A stretch of DNA of 64,000 nt from Glutamicibacter uratoxydans. Lineage in GTDB: Bacteria > Actinomycetota > Actinomycetes > Actinomycetales > Micrococcaceae. The notes under the pieces were generated by a model. The model saw only the letters and a program-made list of their open reading frames with translations. It was not told the DNA's origin and did no database searches. The DNA lies in the NCBI RefSeq assembly GCF_006539925.1, contig NZ_BJNY01000007.1, forward strand, positions 62,001-126,000. Reading direction: 5' to 3'. The position numbers and the translations under genes were made by a program. Of this stretch, positions 40,570 to 49,659 are shown piece by piece (position 1 is the first letter of the stretch; each line of letters starts with the position of its first letter).

Positions 40570-41547
40570 CTAGGGTTTAGCCACCAAACCCTCATCAACC
40601 ATCCACTCGAAGGCCACGTCTGAGGGCTCCCGGCCCACGACATCCACCTGATAGTTCATCTCCATCAGGGCCTCGTCGGTCAGCAGCGGGGCGATCTGAT
40701 TCATTAAGTCCTTGACCTGTGGGTAGCGCTTGATGAATTCCCCGTTGAACGCCGGCGCCGCGTTGTAGCTTGGGAAGTAGTCCAGGTCGTCTTCCAATAC
40801 CGTCAAGTCCAGCGCCTTGATTCGCCCGTCGGTGGTGAAGACCTCGCCGAAGTTGCAGGCGCCGTCGGCGGTTGCCTGGTAGATCGCGCCGACGTCGTAC
40901 AGCCCGATGTTGTCTTCCGAAACGCTGGTGCCGCGGTCGATTCCATAGTGCTCAAGCATTGGGGTCAGCCCGTCGCGCCGCGAGTTGAATTCCGGGTCGA
41001 CGCAGAAGGTCAGCTCCTTGCTGTCGAGCTCCTTGAGTTGGGACAGCTTGGTGATGCCCAGCCGGTCGGCGTTCTTCCTGTTCATCGCCAAGGCGTAGGT
41101 GTTGTTCAGCGGGGCGGGCTCGCCCCAAACAATATCGTTGGGAATATCTGCATCCCGCACCGCTTCCCACTGCTTGCGCGAGCCGTCCACCGGCTGCTCA
41201 TTGCCCAGGTAGGTCAGCCACGCGGTGCCCGTGTATTCCCACAGCAGGCTGGCATCGCCGGAGAGCAGCAGCTGCCGGGCAGGCTGCGAACCGGGGACGT
41301 TGGTCAGGTCGGTGACGTCGAAGCCGGCGGTCTTCATCGCGATGACGGTGATCTTCCCCAGGAGGATCTGCTCGGTGAACGACTTGGAGGTGACAGTTGC
41401 CTTCGCATTGTCGGGCAGCCCCTCCATGGGCTGGATCTTCGCCGGAGACGCTTCGGGCACCGTGCCGGTTGAAGGGCTCAGCCCGCAGCCGGTCAGCCCA
41501 ATCATCAGGGCCGCTGACATGGCGGCAAGTTTTAGAGTGCGTTTCAT
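40570..41547 (-). CDS. Osmoprotectant ABC transporter substrate-binding lipoprotein (OpuC/OsmF type)
   Basis: A 325-residue lipoprotein with signal and lipobox IGLTGC (C21). The mature protein belongs to the OpuAC/OpuBC class: ATVTSKSFTEQILLGKITVI at the N-terminus, WEYTGTAWLTYL (aromatic cage region), DNIGLYDVGAIYQATADGAC and FGEVFTTDGRIKALDLTVLE. Substrates of the class are glycine betaine, choline, carnitine or ergothioneine-like compounds. It is the last gene of the four-gene operon and overlaps the permease by four bases. Confidence 0.88.
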   Translation of the reverse strand: MKRTLKLAAMSAALMIGLTGCGLSPSTGTVPEASPAKIQPMEGLPDNAKATVTSKSFTEQILLGKITVIAMKTAGFDVTDLTNVPGSQPARQLLLSGDASLLWEYTGTAWLTYLGNEQPVDGSRKQWEAVRDADIPNDIVWGEPAPLNNTYALAMNRKNADRLGITKLSQLKELDSKELTFCVDPEFNSRRDGLTPMLEHYGIDRGTSVSEDNIGLYDVGAIYQATADGACNFGEVFTTDGRIKALDLTVLEDDLDYFPSYNAAPAFNGEFIKRYPQVKDLMNQIAPLLTDEALMEMNYQVDVVGREPSDVAFEWMVDEGLVAKP

Positions 41548-42272
41548 GAAAGTCCCTTCGGTCGGGCCAGCTGTTCCACCAGACGTCCGACCCAGTCGAT
41601 GGTCAGCGCCAACAGTGCAACGAGCAGGGAGCCGGCGATGAGCACGACGTTCAGGTTCAGGTTCACGCCGGTGGTGATCAGGATTCCCAACCCGCCGCCG
41701 TTGATGAAGGTGGCCAGCGTGGCAGTGCCCACCAACAGCACCAGGGCGGTTCGAATTCCGGCGAGCATCACCGGAACCGCTAGGGGCAGTTCGATCTTGA
41801 AGAGCACCGCAAGCTGGCTCATTCCGATGCCCCGCCCTGCCTCGACAAGCCGCTGGTCCACCTGCTGCAAGCCCACGATGGTATTCGAGAGCACCGGAAG
41901 AATCGCATAGATCACCAGCGAAACGATGGCGGTTCGGGCGCCGAAGCCCAGCCAGAACGCCAACAGCACAATCACGCCGATCGCCGGCGCCGCCTGCCCG
42001 AAGTTGGCAACCGCGCGCACCGCCGGCGCCGCCTTGCGCACCGAGGGTCGGGTGAGCAGGATACCCAGCGGAATCGCGATCAGCAGAACAATCACTGCGG
42101 AAATCAAGGTGATCTCAAGATGCTGCTGGGTATATTTCAGAATGGTTGCCGGGTCCAGCGTCTGGCGCTCAGTCTCGGTGAGATCTGCAGTGACCAGCCA
42201 GATCACCAGGATCGCGAAGGCCGCCGCGATGCCCAGCAGCTGGAAAATCAGTCCGCGTCGCTCTGCGCTCAT
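41544..42272 (-). CDS. Osmoprotectant ABC transporter permease
   Basis: A 242-residue permease of the OpuBB/OpuBD class. It has an N-terminal helix, then DPATILKYTQQHLEITLISA, the EAA-type loop LVEAGRGIGMSQLAVLFKIE and ALVLLVGTATLATFINGGGL. It has about 6 helices. It overlaps the ATPase gene (ATGA at 42269-42272) and the binding protein gene. Together with the permease at 43521 it forms the heterodimeric channel. Confidence 0.88.
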   Translation of the reverse strand: MSAERRGLIFQLLGIAAAFAILVIWLVTADLTETERQTLDPATILKYTQQHLEITLISAVIVLLIAIPLGILLTRPSVRKAAPAVRAVANFGQAAPAIGVIVLLAFWLGFGARTAIVSLVIYAILPVLSNTIVGLQQVDQRLVEAGRGIGMSQLAVLFKIELPLAVPVMLAGIRTALVLLVGTATLATFINGGGLGILITTGVNLNLNVVLIAGSLLVALLALTIDWVGRLVEQLARPKGLS

Positions 42273-43528
42273 GCCGATTCACCACTTGAGGAGCCCTGCT
42301 CGATGTCCACGACATTGATCGCGCCGGAGTTCAGGCCGACCGGCGCTTCATGGTCCTGGTCCATGGAGGCGTTCGCCGCGGCGATGGCTTCCATGACCGT
42401 CTGCACCGTGATCAGGCCCTTGAAGACATCGCGCGGACCGGTGACGATCGCCGATTCCGCGCTGGCTACCAGCATGGTGTCCAAGGCATCGTTCAAGGTC
42501 GCCTGCTCGCCGACCACGGGAAGATCCGGATCGTAGGTGCCCTCGATGATTTCTGCACGCGAGAGCTGGCGGCGGTCCAGCCGGCGCAGCGGCCGCCCTC
42601 GCGAATCGAGGACCACTGCGAATTTGCGCCCGGCGCCCTGGATCTGGGAAAGGACGTCCGAGGCGCGCTTGCCCGGCGTCGTCGTCACGGTGCCAAGGAG
42701 TTCAACTTCGTTGACGCGGGTCAGCGTCAGCTGCTTCAAGCCGGCGCCGGAGCCGATGAAGTTCTCCACGAATTCGCTGGCAGGGTTCGCCAGGATGCGC
42801 TCGGGCGAATCATATTGCTCCAGCTGGGCGCCTTCGTTGAAGATCGCGATCCAATCGCCGAGCTTGACCGCTTCGTCGAAGTCGTGGGTCACGCAGACGA
42901 TGGTCTTCTGCACCTCGGACTGGATGTTGAGCAGCTCGTCCTGCAGGCGCTGGCGCGTAATCGGGTCCACCGCGCCAAACGGCTCGTCCATGAGCAGAAC
43001 CGGAGGGTCCGCCGCCAGGGCGCGGGCCACGCCTACGCGCTGCTGCTGTCCGCCCGAGAGTTCTTTCGGGAACCTGTCCCGGTACAGCTCAGGATCCAGC
43101 GATACCAGCTCCAGCAGCTCGTCGACGCGGGCGGCGATCTTTTCCTTGCTCCAGCCAAGCATCTTGGGAACCATGGCGATATTGGTGGCAACAGTCATGT
43201 GAGGGAACAGGCCGCCAGCCTGGATCACATAGCCGATGCGCCGGCGCAGCTCGTCGCCGTTCATGCCGGTGACGTCTTCGCCGTTGATGACGATCTGGCC
43301 GCTGGTGGGCTCGATCAGCCGGTTGATCATTTTCAAGGTAGTAGTTTTGCCGCAGCCCGAAGGGCCGACGAACATCACGATGGAACCTGCCGGAATTTCC
43401 AGGGTCAGCCCGCCGACCGCCGACTTTTTCTGCCCGGGGTAAGTCTTGGTGACTTCCTCGAGCATGATGGAGGCGCCGGTGACGTTGCCGCTCGGCTCGG
43501 AAGTTGAAGAAATCTTTGGATCAGACAC
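42269..43528 (-). CDS. Osmoprotectant ABC transporter ATPase with CBS domains
   Basis: A 419-residue ATPase of the OpuCA/ProV class. Walker A GPSGCGKTTTLKM, signature LSGGQQQRVGVARA, Walker B VLLMDEPFGAVDP. A C-terminal tandem CBS region (about residues 275-390; KFAVVLDSRGRPLRRLDR and NDALDTMLVASAESAIVTGP) is the part that senses ionic strength or c-di-AMP in relatives. Translation is coupled to both permeases by overlaps (8 and 4 bases). Confidence 0.9.
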   Translation of the reverse strand: MSDPKISSTSEPSGNVTGASIMLEEVTKTYPGQKKSAVGGLTLEIPAGSIVMFVGPSGCGKTTTLKMINRLIEPTSGQIVINGEDVTGMNGDELRRRIGYVIQAGGLFPHMTVATNIAMVPKMLGWSKEKIAARVDELLELVSLDPELYRDRFPKELSGGQQQRVGVARALAADPPVLLMDEPFGAVDPITRQRLQDELLNIQSEVQKTIVCVTHDFDEAVKLGDWIAIFNEGAQLEQYDSPERILANPASEFVENFIGSGAGLKQLTLTRVNEVELLGTVTTTPGKRASDVLSQIQGAGRKFAVVLDSRGRPLRRLDRRQLSRAEIIEGTYDPDLPVVGEQATLNDALDTMLVASAESAIVTGPRDVFKGLITVQTVMEAIAAANASMDQDHEAPVGLNSGAINVVDIEQGSSSGESA

Positions 43529-44162
43529 GAATACCTCGCGGGGTCGTCAGTCGGCCGATGCCGAGCAGAATGAGATCGAGAATCAGGGCAAGAATGACAA
43601 CGCCCACTACACCGGTGACTACCGATTCAAGTGAGTTTGCACCGCCCAGGCGGGAGAGCCCAGAGAAGATGAAGCCGCCCAGCCCAGGTCCCAAGGCGAA
43701 GGCGACTACCGCGGCAACGCCCATGACCATCTGTGCTGAGATGCGTACGCCGGTAAGGATCACCGGCCAGGCAATGGGAATTTCGACCGCAAACAGGGTC
43801 TTGAACCTGCTCATGCCGATGCCCCGGGCTGATTCCACAACGGTCGGCTCAATATTGTTTAGGCCCACGATGGCATTGCGCAGGATGGGCAGGGCGGCGA
43901 AGAACGTCACCACAATGACTGCCGGCGTTACGCCGAATCCGAAGGGAACAATCAACAGGCCGATCAGGGCAAATGATGGAACGGTCAGCCCGACGGCGCT
44001 GATGCTGTTGGCGATGCCCGCCAGAGTTTTATTTCGATAAACCAGAACCGCGATCAGTACCGCGATGACTGTCGCAAGGATCAAGCACTGTACGACAAGC
44101 GAAAAATGTTGCCACGAGGCAAAGAGTATTTGGCGATATCGTTCGCCAATAAAGTCACCCAC
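43521..44162 (-). CDS. Osmoprotectant ABC transporter permease
   Basis: A permease of about 213 residues, first gene of the Opu operon. I prefer GTG 44162 because AGTAGG stands 7 bases upstream; a TTG start at 44195 would add 11 residues. Sequence features: ASWQHFSLVVQCLILATVIA, GLTVPSFALIGLLIVPFGFG, VESARGIGMSRFKTLFAVEI (EAA loop) and SLESVVTGVVGVVILALILD. It is the paralogue of the permease at 41544. About 180-220 bases upstream separate it from the divergent FAH-family gene; I saw no riboswitch there. Confidence 0.87.
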   Translation of the reverse strand: MGDFIGERYRQILFASWQHFSLVVQCLILATVIAVLIAVLVYRNKTLAGIANSISAVGLTVPSFALIGLLIVPFGFGVTPAVIVVTFFAALPILRNAIVGLNNIEPTVVESARGIGMSRFKTLFAVEIPIAWPVILTGVRISAQMVMGVAAVVAFALGPGLGGFIFSGLSRLGGANSLESVVTGVVGVVILALILDLILLGIGRLTTPRGIRV

Positions 44163-44379
44163 ATTAAAACCTACTTCACTTAAGTTGCGTATCAATTCAC
44201 TCGTTTTCGAGGCGCTCCGGCCCCGAGTCTTTTGCCCAGCTTAGTGTCCTTTCTGAAGCAAAACCAGTTGATCTTTTGCAACTTGCCAGCTGACTAGTAG
44301 GTATTTATCCACTGATTGCGCCATTTAGATTTTCTGCTAAGTGCGTGCGCCATGAAGCCAAATGTAGTTCGATAGATAT

Positions 44380-45237
44380 ATGAAACTTGCTACGCTCCGA
44401 CTCGCCAGCGACCCCGGCCACACTACGGCCGCGGTCATCGAAGAAGGTAGGGCCTACTACCTGGATAATCTCGATTCGGTCCAGCGCTTCCTGCGCCTTG
44501 CCGACGATATCCAGCAAGAGGTCATCGCCCGTGCACTGGTTGGTGACTCCATCGCCGAAGGCGAGGCGAACTATGCGCCGGTCATCCCGAATCCCAGCAA
44601 GGTCTATTGCATCGGCCTGAACTACAAAGCGCACGCCGCGGAGGTCGGCAAGGAGCTGCCCCAGTACCCCACGGTCTTCGCAAAGTTCGCCTCCACCTTG
44701 TGCGGCGCAAACGACGTAGTTGAAATCCCGAGCGAGGACCATCGCATCGACTACGAGGCCGAACTGGCTATCGTCATCGGCAAACCGGGGCGCCGCATCG
44801 CCGCGGAAGATGCGGCCGAGCACATCGCCGGCTACAGCGTCAGCAGCGACGTTTCAATGCGCGGATATCAAGGCCGGACGTCCGAATGGCTCCAAGGCAA
44901 GGTCTGGGACAAGACCAACCCACTCGGCCCATGGCTGGTAACCAGCGATGAGCTGAAAGCCGACGCCCGCATCACCAGCGTCGTCAACGGCGAGACTGTC
45001 CAGGACAGCAGCATCGACGACCTGATTTTCTCCGCCAATGACCTGATTGCCTACATCTCGACCTTCAACGAGCTGCAGCCAGGAGATGTCATCCTTACCG
45101 GAACCCCGGCAGGCGTGGCCTTGGGCCGCCGCAACGAACACGGCCGCCACCCTTGGCTCAAGGACGGGGACGTGCTGGAAACAAGCATCGAGGGCCTAGG
45201 CACCTCCACGATCAAGTTCTCGGCTGCCGTCAACTAG
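44380..45237 (+). CDS. Fumarylacetoacetate hydrolase-family protein
   Basis: A 285-residue FAH-superfamily enzyme. Signatures: KVYCIGLNYKAHAAEVGKEL, PTVFAKFASTLCGANDVVEI, metal ligands in DYEAELAIVIGKPGR (acidic residues), SSDVSMRGYQGRTSEWLQGK and GDVILTGTPAGVALG. Possible activities are acylpyruvate hydrolase, oxaloacetate decarboxylase (FAHD1-like) or a ring-cleavage product hydrolase. It is monocistronic, divergent from the Opu operon; no aromatic pathway genes are adjacent, so the substrate is open. Confidence 0.85.
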   Translation: MKLATLRLASDPGHTTAAVIEEGRAYYLDNLDSVQRFLRLADDIQQEVIARALVGDSIAEGEANYAPVIPNPSKVYCIGLNYKAHAAEVGKELPQYPTVFAKFASTLCGANDVVEIPSEDHRIDYEAELAIVIGKPGRRIAAEDAAEHIAGYSVSSDVSMRGYQGRTSEWLQGKVWDKTNPLGPWLVTSDELKADARITSVVNGETVQDSSIDDLIFSANDLIAYISTFNELQPGDVILTGTPAGVALGRRNEHGRHPWLKDGDVLETSIEGLGTSTIKFSAAVN

Positions 45238-45245
45238 CAGCCAAG

Positions 45246-45297
45246 GCACCCCGGGATTCCGCATGCGCTTTGCGTCGATTCCCGGGGTGTGCTGTTT
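45246..45297 (+). terminator. Intrinsic terminator after FAH-family gene
   Basis: CACCCCGGGA (45247-45256) pairs with TCCCGGGGTG (45280-45289), a 10-bp stem with further imperfect inner pairing, followed by TGTGCTGTTT. Confidence 0.6.
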
Positions 45298-45546
45298 AAC
45301 TCTGCCCCAAAACCACCGCTCAATATTTTCCGCACCAAAGTCCTCATAATCTGCAGAAAATCTGTTTTTTCACGTAATTCGCGCATAAAGTCGCGAAAAT
45401 CCTAATTTTTCCGAATTTTGTTCCCCTGTCATAAAACCGCCTGTGACTTAGAACTCTTCATCATATAAGGTGTGTCACATTGGAGCTTTGCAACGAACAT
45501 TGCAGAGTTCCACCATCATCACTCGCAAGTATGAAGGAACAACTTA
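45298..45546 (+). promoter_or_regulatory. Promoter/leader region of AGCS transporter gene
   Basis: About 250 AT-rich bases before the symporter. CATATAAGG near 45463-45471 is a -10 candidate. TGTGAC (45442-45447) and GTCACA (45474-45479) form a widely spaced inverted pair. I specifically looked for a glycine riboswitch, common before this family, and did not find its conserved core. Confidence 0.35.
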
Positions 45547-47028
45547 ATGGAAGAGTTAAGTACTGTTTTAGGCGATATTTCGTCGGTAATTTGGGGGCCT
45601 TATGTCCTTATTCCCCTGCTCTTGGGCACCGGCCTCTACCTGACTATCCGCTTGGGCGGCGTGCAATTCGTCAAGCTCGCGGCGTCGCTTCGACTGGGCC
45701 TGATCAAGCGCAAGGACGCGGGCGCAGAAGGCGATGTTTCCCAGTTCCAGGCACTGACCACCGCGCTGGCCGCTACCGTCGGCACCGGTAATATCGTCGG
45801 CGTGGCTACGGCCATCGGCATTGGCGGCCCGGGCGCGCTGTTCTGGATGTGGGTTACCGGCCTGCTCGGCATGGCATCGAAGTATTCGGAGGCCTACCTC
45901 GGCGTCCGCTTCCGCGGAACCGACGCCGCAGGCGAAAAGTCCGGCGGCCCCCAGTACTACCTGGAGCGCGGAATCAAGGGTCCTTTCGGCAAGTTCCTCG
46001 CACTGTTCTTCGCCATTGCGGCAACCATCGCCTGCTTCGGCATCGGCAACATGACCCAGGGCAACTCGATCGCAGCCAACCTTGAGAACTCCTTCAGCGT
46101 CTCACCTTGGGTCACCGGTGCGGTGCTGACCGTGCTCTCCCTGGCAGTTCTGGTGGGCGGCATCAAGTCCATCGGCCGCGTTACCGCCGGCTTCGTCCCA
46201 GTGATGATCGTGTTCTACATTGCTGCGTCGCTCTACATCCTGATCGCCAACGTTGCTGATATCCCTGCCGCTTTCGGCCAGATCTTCACCGATGCATTCA
46301 CCGGCACCTCTGCAGTTGGTGGCTTCGCCGGCTCGGCCATCATCATCGCCGTTCAGTTCGGTGTTGCCCGCGGCATCTTCTCCAACGAGTCCGGCATGGG
46401 TTCGGCGGCTATCGCTGCGGCCGCGGCACAGACCACCCACCCTGTCCGCCAGGGCCTGGTCTCCATGACCCAGACCTTCATCGACACCATCATCGTCGTA
46501 ACCTGCACCGGCTTGGTCATCATCACCACCGGGGCGTGGAACATGATCGATCCAGACACTGGCGAACAGATTTCCGCTGCGCTGATGACCGGCGAAGCCT
46601 TCACCCACGGCCTGCCAGGACAGTGGGGACACTGGATCGTCACCATCGGACTGGTGATGTTCGCCTTCTCCACGATTCTGGGCTGGTGCTACTACGGTGA
46701 GCGCAACATCGAGCGCCTGATTGGACGAGGTGCAGTGATGCCATTCCGAGTCCTGTTCTCGATCGTCGTCTTCATCGGCTGCACCACCGAGCTGACCGTG
46801 ATTTGGAACTTCTCCGACATGATGAACGGCTTGATGGCACTGCCAAACCTCATCGGCCTGCTGATCCTCTCTGGCTTGATCGCCAAGGAAACCCGCTGGT
46901 ACCTGAAACATGATCCAAAGCTGGAAGCCAGCAAGGCCCAGATCGAGGACTTCATGATCGGCCGCGAGGGCTGGGAGGAATGGAAGTCCGGCGACGTCGT
47001 CGGCTCTGCACACTCCAGCCGCAGATAG
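45547..47028 (+). CDS. Sodium:alanine/glycine symporter (AGCS family)
   Basis: A 493-residue sodium-coupled amino-acid transporter with about ten helices. The AGCS signature is GGPQYYLERG (after SEAYLGVRFRGTDAAGEKS), with TALAATVGTGNIVGVATAIG and GVARGIFSNESGMGSAAIAA also conserved. The start ATG 45547 follows AAGGAA by 8 bases. Substrates are probably alanine or glycine. It is monocistronic with a strong terminator. Confidence 0.93.
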   Translation: MEELSTVLGDISSVIWGPYVLIPLLLGTGLYLTIRLGGVQFVKLAASLRLGLIKRKDAGAEGDVSQFQALTTALAATVGTGNIVGVATAIGIGGPGALFWMWVTGLLGMASKYSEAYLGVRFRGTDAAGEKSGGPQYYLERGIKGPFGKFLALFFAIAATIACFGIGNMTQGNSIAANLENSFSVSPWVTGAVLTVLSLAVLVGGIKSIGRVTAGFVPVMIVFYIAASLYILIANVADIPAAFGQIFTDAFTGTSAVGGFAGSAIIIAVQFGVARGIFSNESGMGSAAIAAAAAQTTHPVRQGLVSMTQTFIDTIIVVTCTGLVIITTGAWNMIDPDTGEQISAALMTGEAFTHGLPGQWGHWIVTIGLVMFAFSTILGWCYYGERNIERLIGRGAVMPFRVLFSIVVFIGCTTELTVIWNFSDMMNGLMALPNLIGLLILSGLIAKETRWYLKHDPKLEASKAQIEDFMIGREGWEEWKSGDVVGSAHSSRR

Positions 47029-47040
47029 GCTGCTGAACTG

Positions 47041-47085
47041 ACAGCGGTGGCGCACTCCAAAACGGAGTGCGCCACCGCTGTTTTT
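47041..47085 (+). terminator. Strong intrinsic terminator
   Basis: Perfect 18-bp stem (47041-47058 with 47064-47081, arm ACAGCGGTGGCGCACTCC), loop of 5, followed by TTTTT. It also abuts the stop of the convergent HNH gene. Confidence 0.85.
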
Positions 47086-48515
47086 CATTCCCAGGCAGCG
47101 AACCTGCGCTTGAAGCCGCTGAGCCAGCGGGCGTCTTGGATGAGCTGGGGAAAAGGCTCATGGTCCCAGCCAGTCACAGGCGGAGCCTGGGACACAAAGT
47201 GCATCCCGGCATTCTTGATCACCGTCACCTGTGGGTGTTCCAATGCGACATACTCTTTCCAGCCGATCTTTTCCTTGGCCTGGTTGCAGATCGAGCACTT
47301 GCCCTGTCCGTTGCCGGCACTGGTTTCTCCACCGAGGTAGTGCTGGATGATGTGGTCGGCCTCTTCGACGAGGCCGTCGCAATAGGGCGTTCGACAGGTA
47401 CGGTCCCTGACCCTGATGAACTTCTTGAGCTTCTTCGGGAAAGCTCTTGCCTTGGAGTCCATCGCGATCAGTTCCGAGCCTCCGGGAGCTGTATAGAGCC
47501 GGATAATGTCGGTCACCGTCTCTAGATGATCCAGATAGTCTTCGTATTCGCCTTCGCGGAGCTTGCGGATGTCAACCTCGTCGCCCTGGAATGACCCGGC
47601 AATCAGTTCCCGGGCAATCTGGGAGGAAATATATCCGTACCCTTCCAGATAGGCAGGCTCCTTGTTGCCCAGGAACAGGGATTTGTCGGTCATGATCAGG
47701 CTCAGCGAAATGGACACCGGCAGCTTGCGGTGGCTGCCGGCAATGAGGTTGCCGACCAGCAGCTCTGCTTCGATCTGACTGCGCGAGCGCTTGTCCCCCT
47801 TGCGCTTGGCTTGGAACGATCCCTGGCGCAGGTGTTCGCGCAGCGGGACGCCCAAGGGTGTTGGCAGGGCGCCGCTGAAGCGGATCATGTCCCCGTCGCG
47901 GTAGAAGCGCAAGTGCTGCTTGTCAGCGGCTTTCTGGAGTTTGGTGCATTCCTTGTCGGCAATGTGCTGGAGGGTGAATTCCCTGACGGCTTCACGCGCC
48001 TTACGCGGGCCCTTGCCTTCAAACAAATCCGGATGCTGTGCAAAGCGCTGGTCGAACTCGCTGCGGTGTTTGGCACTGACGGTCCCTAGTTCGCTGAGCA
48101 CCGCGTCCATCTGCTCCTCGGTGACCGCGCCCATGGAATAGGCGCCGGCCAGATGCGGAGTATCTTCGAAGAGGATCCGGTACCCGTTCAGTTTTGCGCT
48201 GAAGCCGCGCGGGGACTGTTTGCGGGCCAGGGCGATGGTGCTTGCCGCTCCCTTGGTGGGGTTGAACATGTACACGCCGCGTTCTTCATGGTCGCGGTAG
48301 ACCTCTTTCTCCAGCTGGTAGGAGAGCGCCGCCTGCAGGTAGTGGTAGGCGGCGATGGCACCTTCAAGTTCTTCAATGGCCTGCGCGCAATCGGATTGGC
48401 CGCCCTGGTCGATGGTCCCGGTCAGCTCCTGCACGACCTCATCGACCAGGTGCGCCAGCTTCTGGTGCACAGTGGTCTGATTCTCGCGATGCCGCCACGC
48501 CATTGTTTCGGACAT
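47085..48515 (-). CDS. DUF222/13E12-family HNH endonuclease-like protein
   Basis: A 476-residue protein of the actinobacterial DUF222-HNH group (13E12 repeat relatives). The HNH site is near the C-terminus: FIRVRDRTCRTPYCDGLVEE, then ADHIIQHYLGG and GKCSICNQAKEKIGWKEY, with zinc cysteines and the catalytic histidine in ADH. The N-terminal DUF222 region (ELTGTIDQGG...EELEGAIAAYHYLQAALSYQ) is helical. A TATAAT box lies about 7 bases before the ATG at 48515, so the mRNA may be leaderless or start at GTG 48530. Such genes occur in many diverged copies in actinobacteria and are often linked to mobile DNA. Confidence 0.85.
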   Translation of the reverse strand: MSETMAWRHRENQTTVHQKLAHLVDEVVQELTGTIDQGGQSDCAQAIEELEGAIAAYHYLQAALSYQLEKEVYRDHEERGVYMFNPTKGAASTIALARKQSPRGFSAKLNGYRILFEDTPHLAGAYSMGAVTEEQMDAVLSELGTVSAKHRSEFDQRFAQHPDLFEGKGPRKAREAVREFTLQHIADKECTKLQKAADKQHLRFYRDGDMIRFSGALPTPLGVPLREHLRQGSFQAKRKGDKRSRSQIEAELLVGNLIAGSHRKLPVSISLSLIMTDKSLFLGNKEPAYLEGYGYISSQIARELIAGSFQGDEVDIRKLREGEYEDYLDHLETVTDIIRLYTAPGGSELIAMDSKARAFPKKLKKFIRVRDRTCRTPYCDGLVEEADHIIQHYLGGETSAGNGQGKCSICNQAKEKIGWKEYVALEHPQVTVIKNAGMHFVSQAPPVTGWDHEPFPQLIQDARWLSGFKRRFAAWE

Positions 48516-48560
48516 ATTTATATTATACACCCATTTATCGAAAATGTATTCGAATATTTA

Positions 48561-48594
48561 GGAAAAGAACAACCCGGCAGATGCTGCCGGGTTG
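48561..48594 (-). terminator. Intrinsic terminator (minus strand)
   Basis: Perfect 11-bp stem (48570-48580 with 48584-48594, arm CAACCCGGCAG), 3-base loop, then TTCTTTTCC on the minus strand. It ends the CitE-like gene. Confidence 0.75.
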
Positions 48595-48605
48595 CTCTCA
48601 GGAGT

Positions 48606-49451
48606 CTAGGCGTTCCACAGGCCGTAGGAGTCCGCCAGGTCGGCGATCTTCTGGGCGCGGGCCAGACGCGGCAGGTAGGAGCCGTCGCCCACCGATGCGC
48701 CGGCGGCGTGTGCCTCCAGCAGTTCCATGGCCCAGGACAGCTCGTCCTCGCTCGGGGCCAGGCCTGCATTGATGCCGTCAACATGGTCGCGGGAAAGCAC
48801 AAGCTTGCCGGTCATGCCCATGGAGGCGGTGATGCGGGTTTCCTCGGTGACCGCGGCGGCGTCGGAGCCAGCAGGCGGCGGGCCGTCGATGGCGCCAGGC
48901 AGCTTGCCCACGCGGGAGGCGACGACGAGCTTGCCGCGGGCGTAGGCCAGGGCCAGGGGGTCGTCGGACACGCCGGTGTCCTTGCGGAAGTCGTTCACGC
49001 CGAAGGCCAGACGGAAGGTGCCGGGTGCCGAGGCGATCGCGGTAGCGTTCTCAATACCGGCGGCGGACTCGATCAGCGCGAGCACCGGGGTGCCGGCGCG
49101 CAGTCGCATCGCGGTGTAGGTGACCTGCTCGGGCTTCTCGGTCATGGCGAGCATGACGCCGCGAAGTCCGGGGGCAGCGGAGAGCGCAGCCAGATCGTCG
49201 GCCCAGTACTCGGTGTCGATGCCGTTCACGCGCACCCAAGCGGTCATGCCATTGGACAGGGCGTTGACGACGGCGTCGCGAGCTTGGGCTTTCTTCTCAT
49301 CCGGAACGGAGGCTTCCATGTCAAATATGACGGAGTCTGCCTCGCAAGCTAGGGCCGGCGCGAAATCTTCTTCTTTTGCCGCATTGACCAGGAGCCAGGA
49401 ACGAGACAACTTTGCTGGGAGAGCCGCAGCGCGACGATTTCGAAATGCCAT
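48606..49451 (-). CDS. HpcH/HpaI aldolase / CitE-like lyase
   Basis: A 281-residue TIM-barrel protein of the citrate-lyase beta-subunit-like group. Motifs: LACEADSVIFDMEASVPDEK (metal/acidic strand), LSNGMTAWVRVNGIDTEYWA, PVLALIESAAGIENATAIAS (Glu-Ser active-site strand) and FRLAFGVNDFRKDTGVSDDP. Possible reactions are cleavage of malyl-, citramalyl- or beta-methylmalyl-CoA. It stands alone, divergent from the amino-acid permease gene by about 208 bases; no CitF or CitD partners, so it is not a citrate lyase subunit. Confidence 0.85.
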   Translation of the reverse strand: MAFRNRRAAALPAKLSRSWLLVNAAKEEDFAPALACEADSVIFDMEASVPDEKKAQARDAVVNALSNGMTAWVRVNGIDTEYWADDLAALSAAPGLRGVMLAMTEKPEQVTYTAMRLRAGTPVLALIESAAGIENATAIASAPGTFRLAFGVNDFRKDTGVSDDPLALAYARGKLVVASRVGKLPGAIDGPPPAGSDAAAVTEETRITASMGMTGKLVLSRDHVDGINAGLAPSEDELSWAMELLEAHAAGASVGDGSYLPRLARAQKIADLADSYGLWNA

Positions 49452-49659
49452 GCCTCTAGACTACTCATCTTGTGCCCCCTGCCCCTAATACGGCGGTGCT
49501 TTGTGAATGAAAGCGCGCGGCGGCAAAAAATGCCTAGCCCATTGTGATGCCAATTACAAGATAGGCAGGCTATTGCTGTAATGTGTCTCACTGGGTTCGG
49601 CAGAGCCCAGCACTGGAACGACGACCTCATCGCGCAAGCGAGTACGAAAGGGGCACCAC

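Noticed and set aside
45298-45546. Possible glycine riboswitch before the AGCS symporter
   Set aside because: This family often has one, but the conserved tandem-aptamer core and its GG-rich words are absent from the leader.
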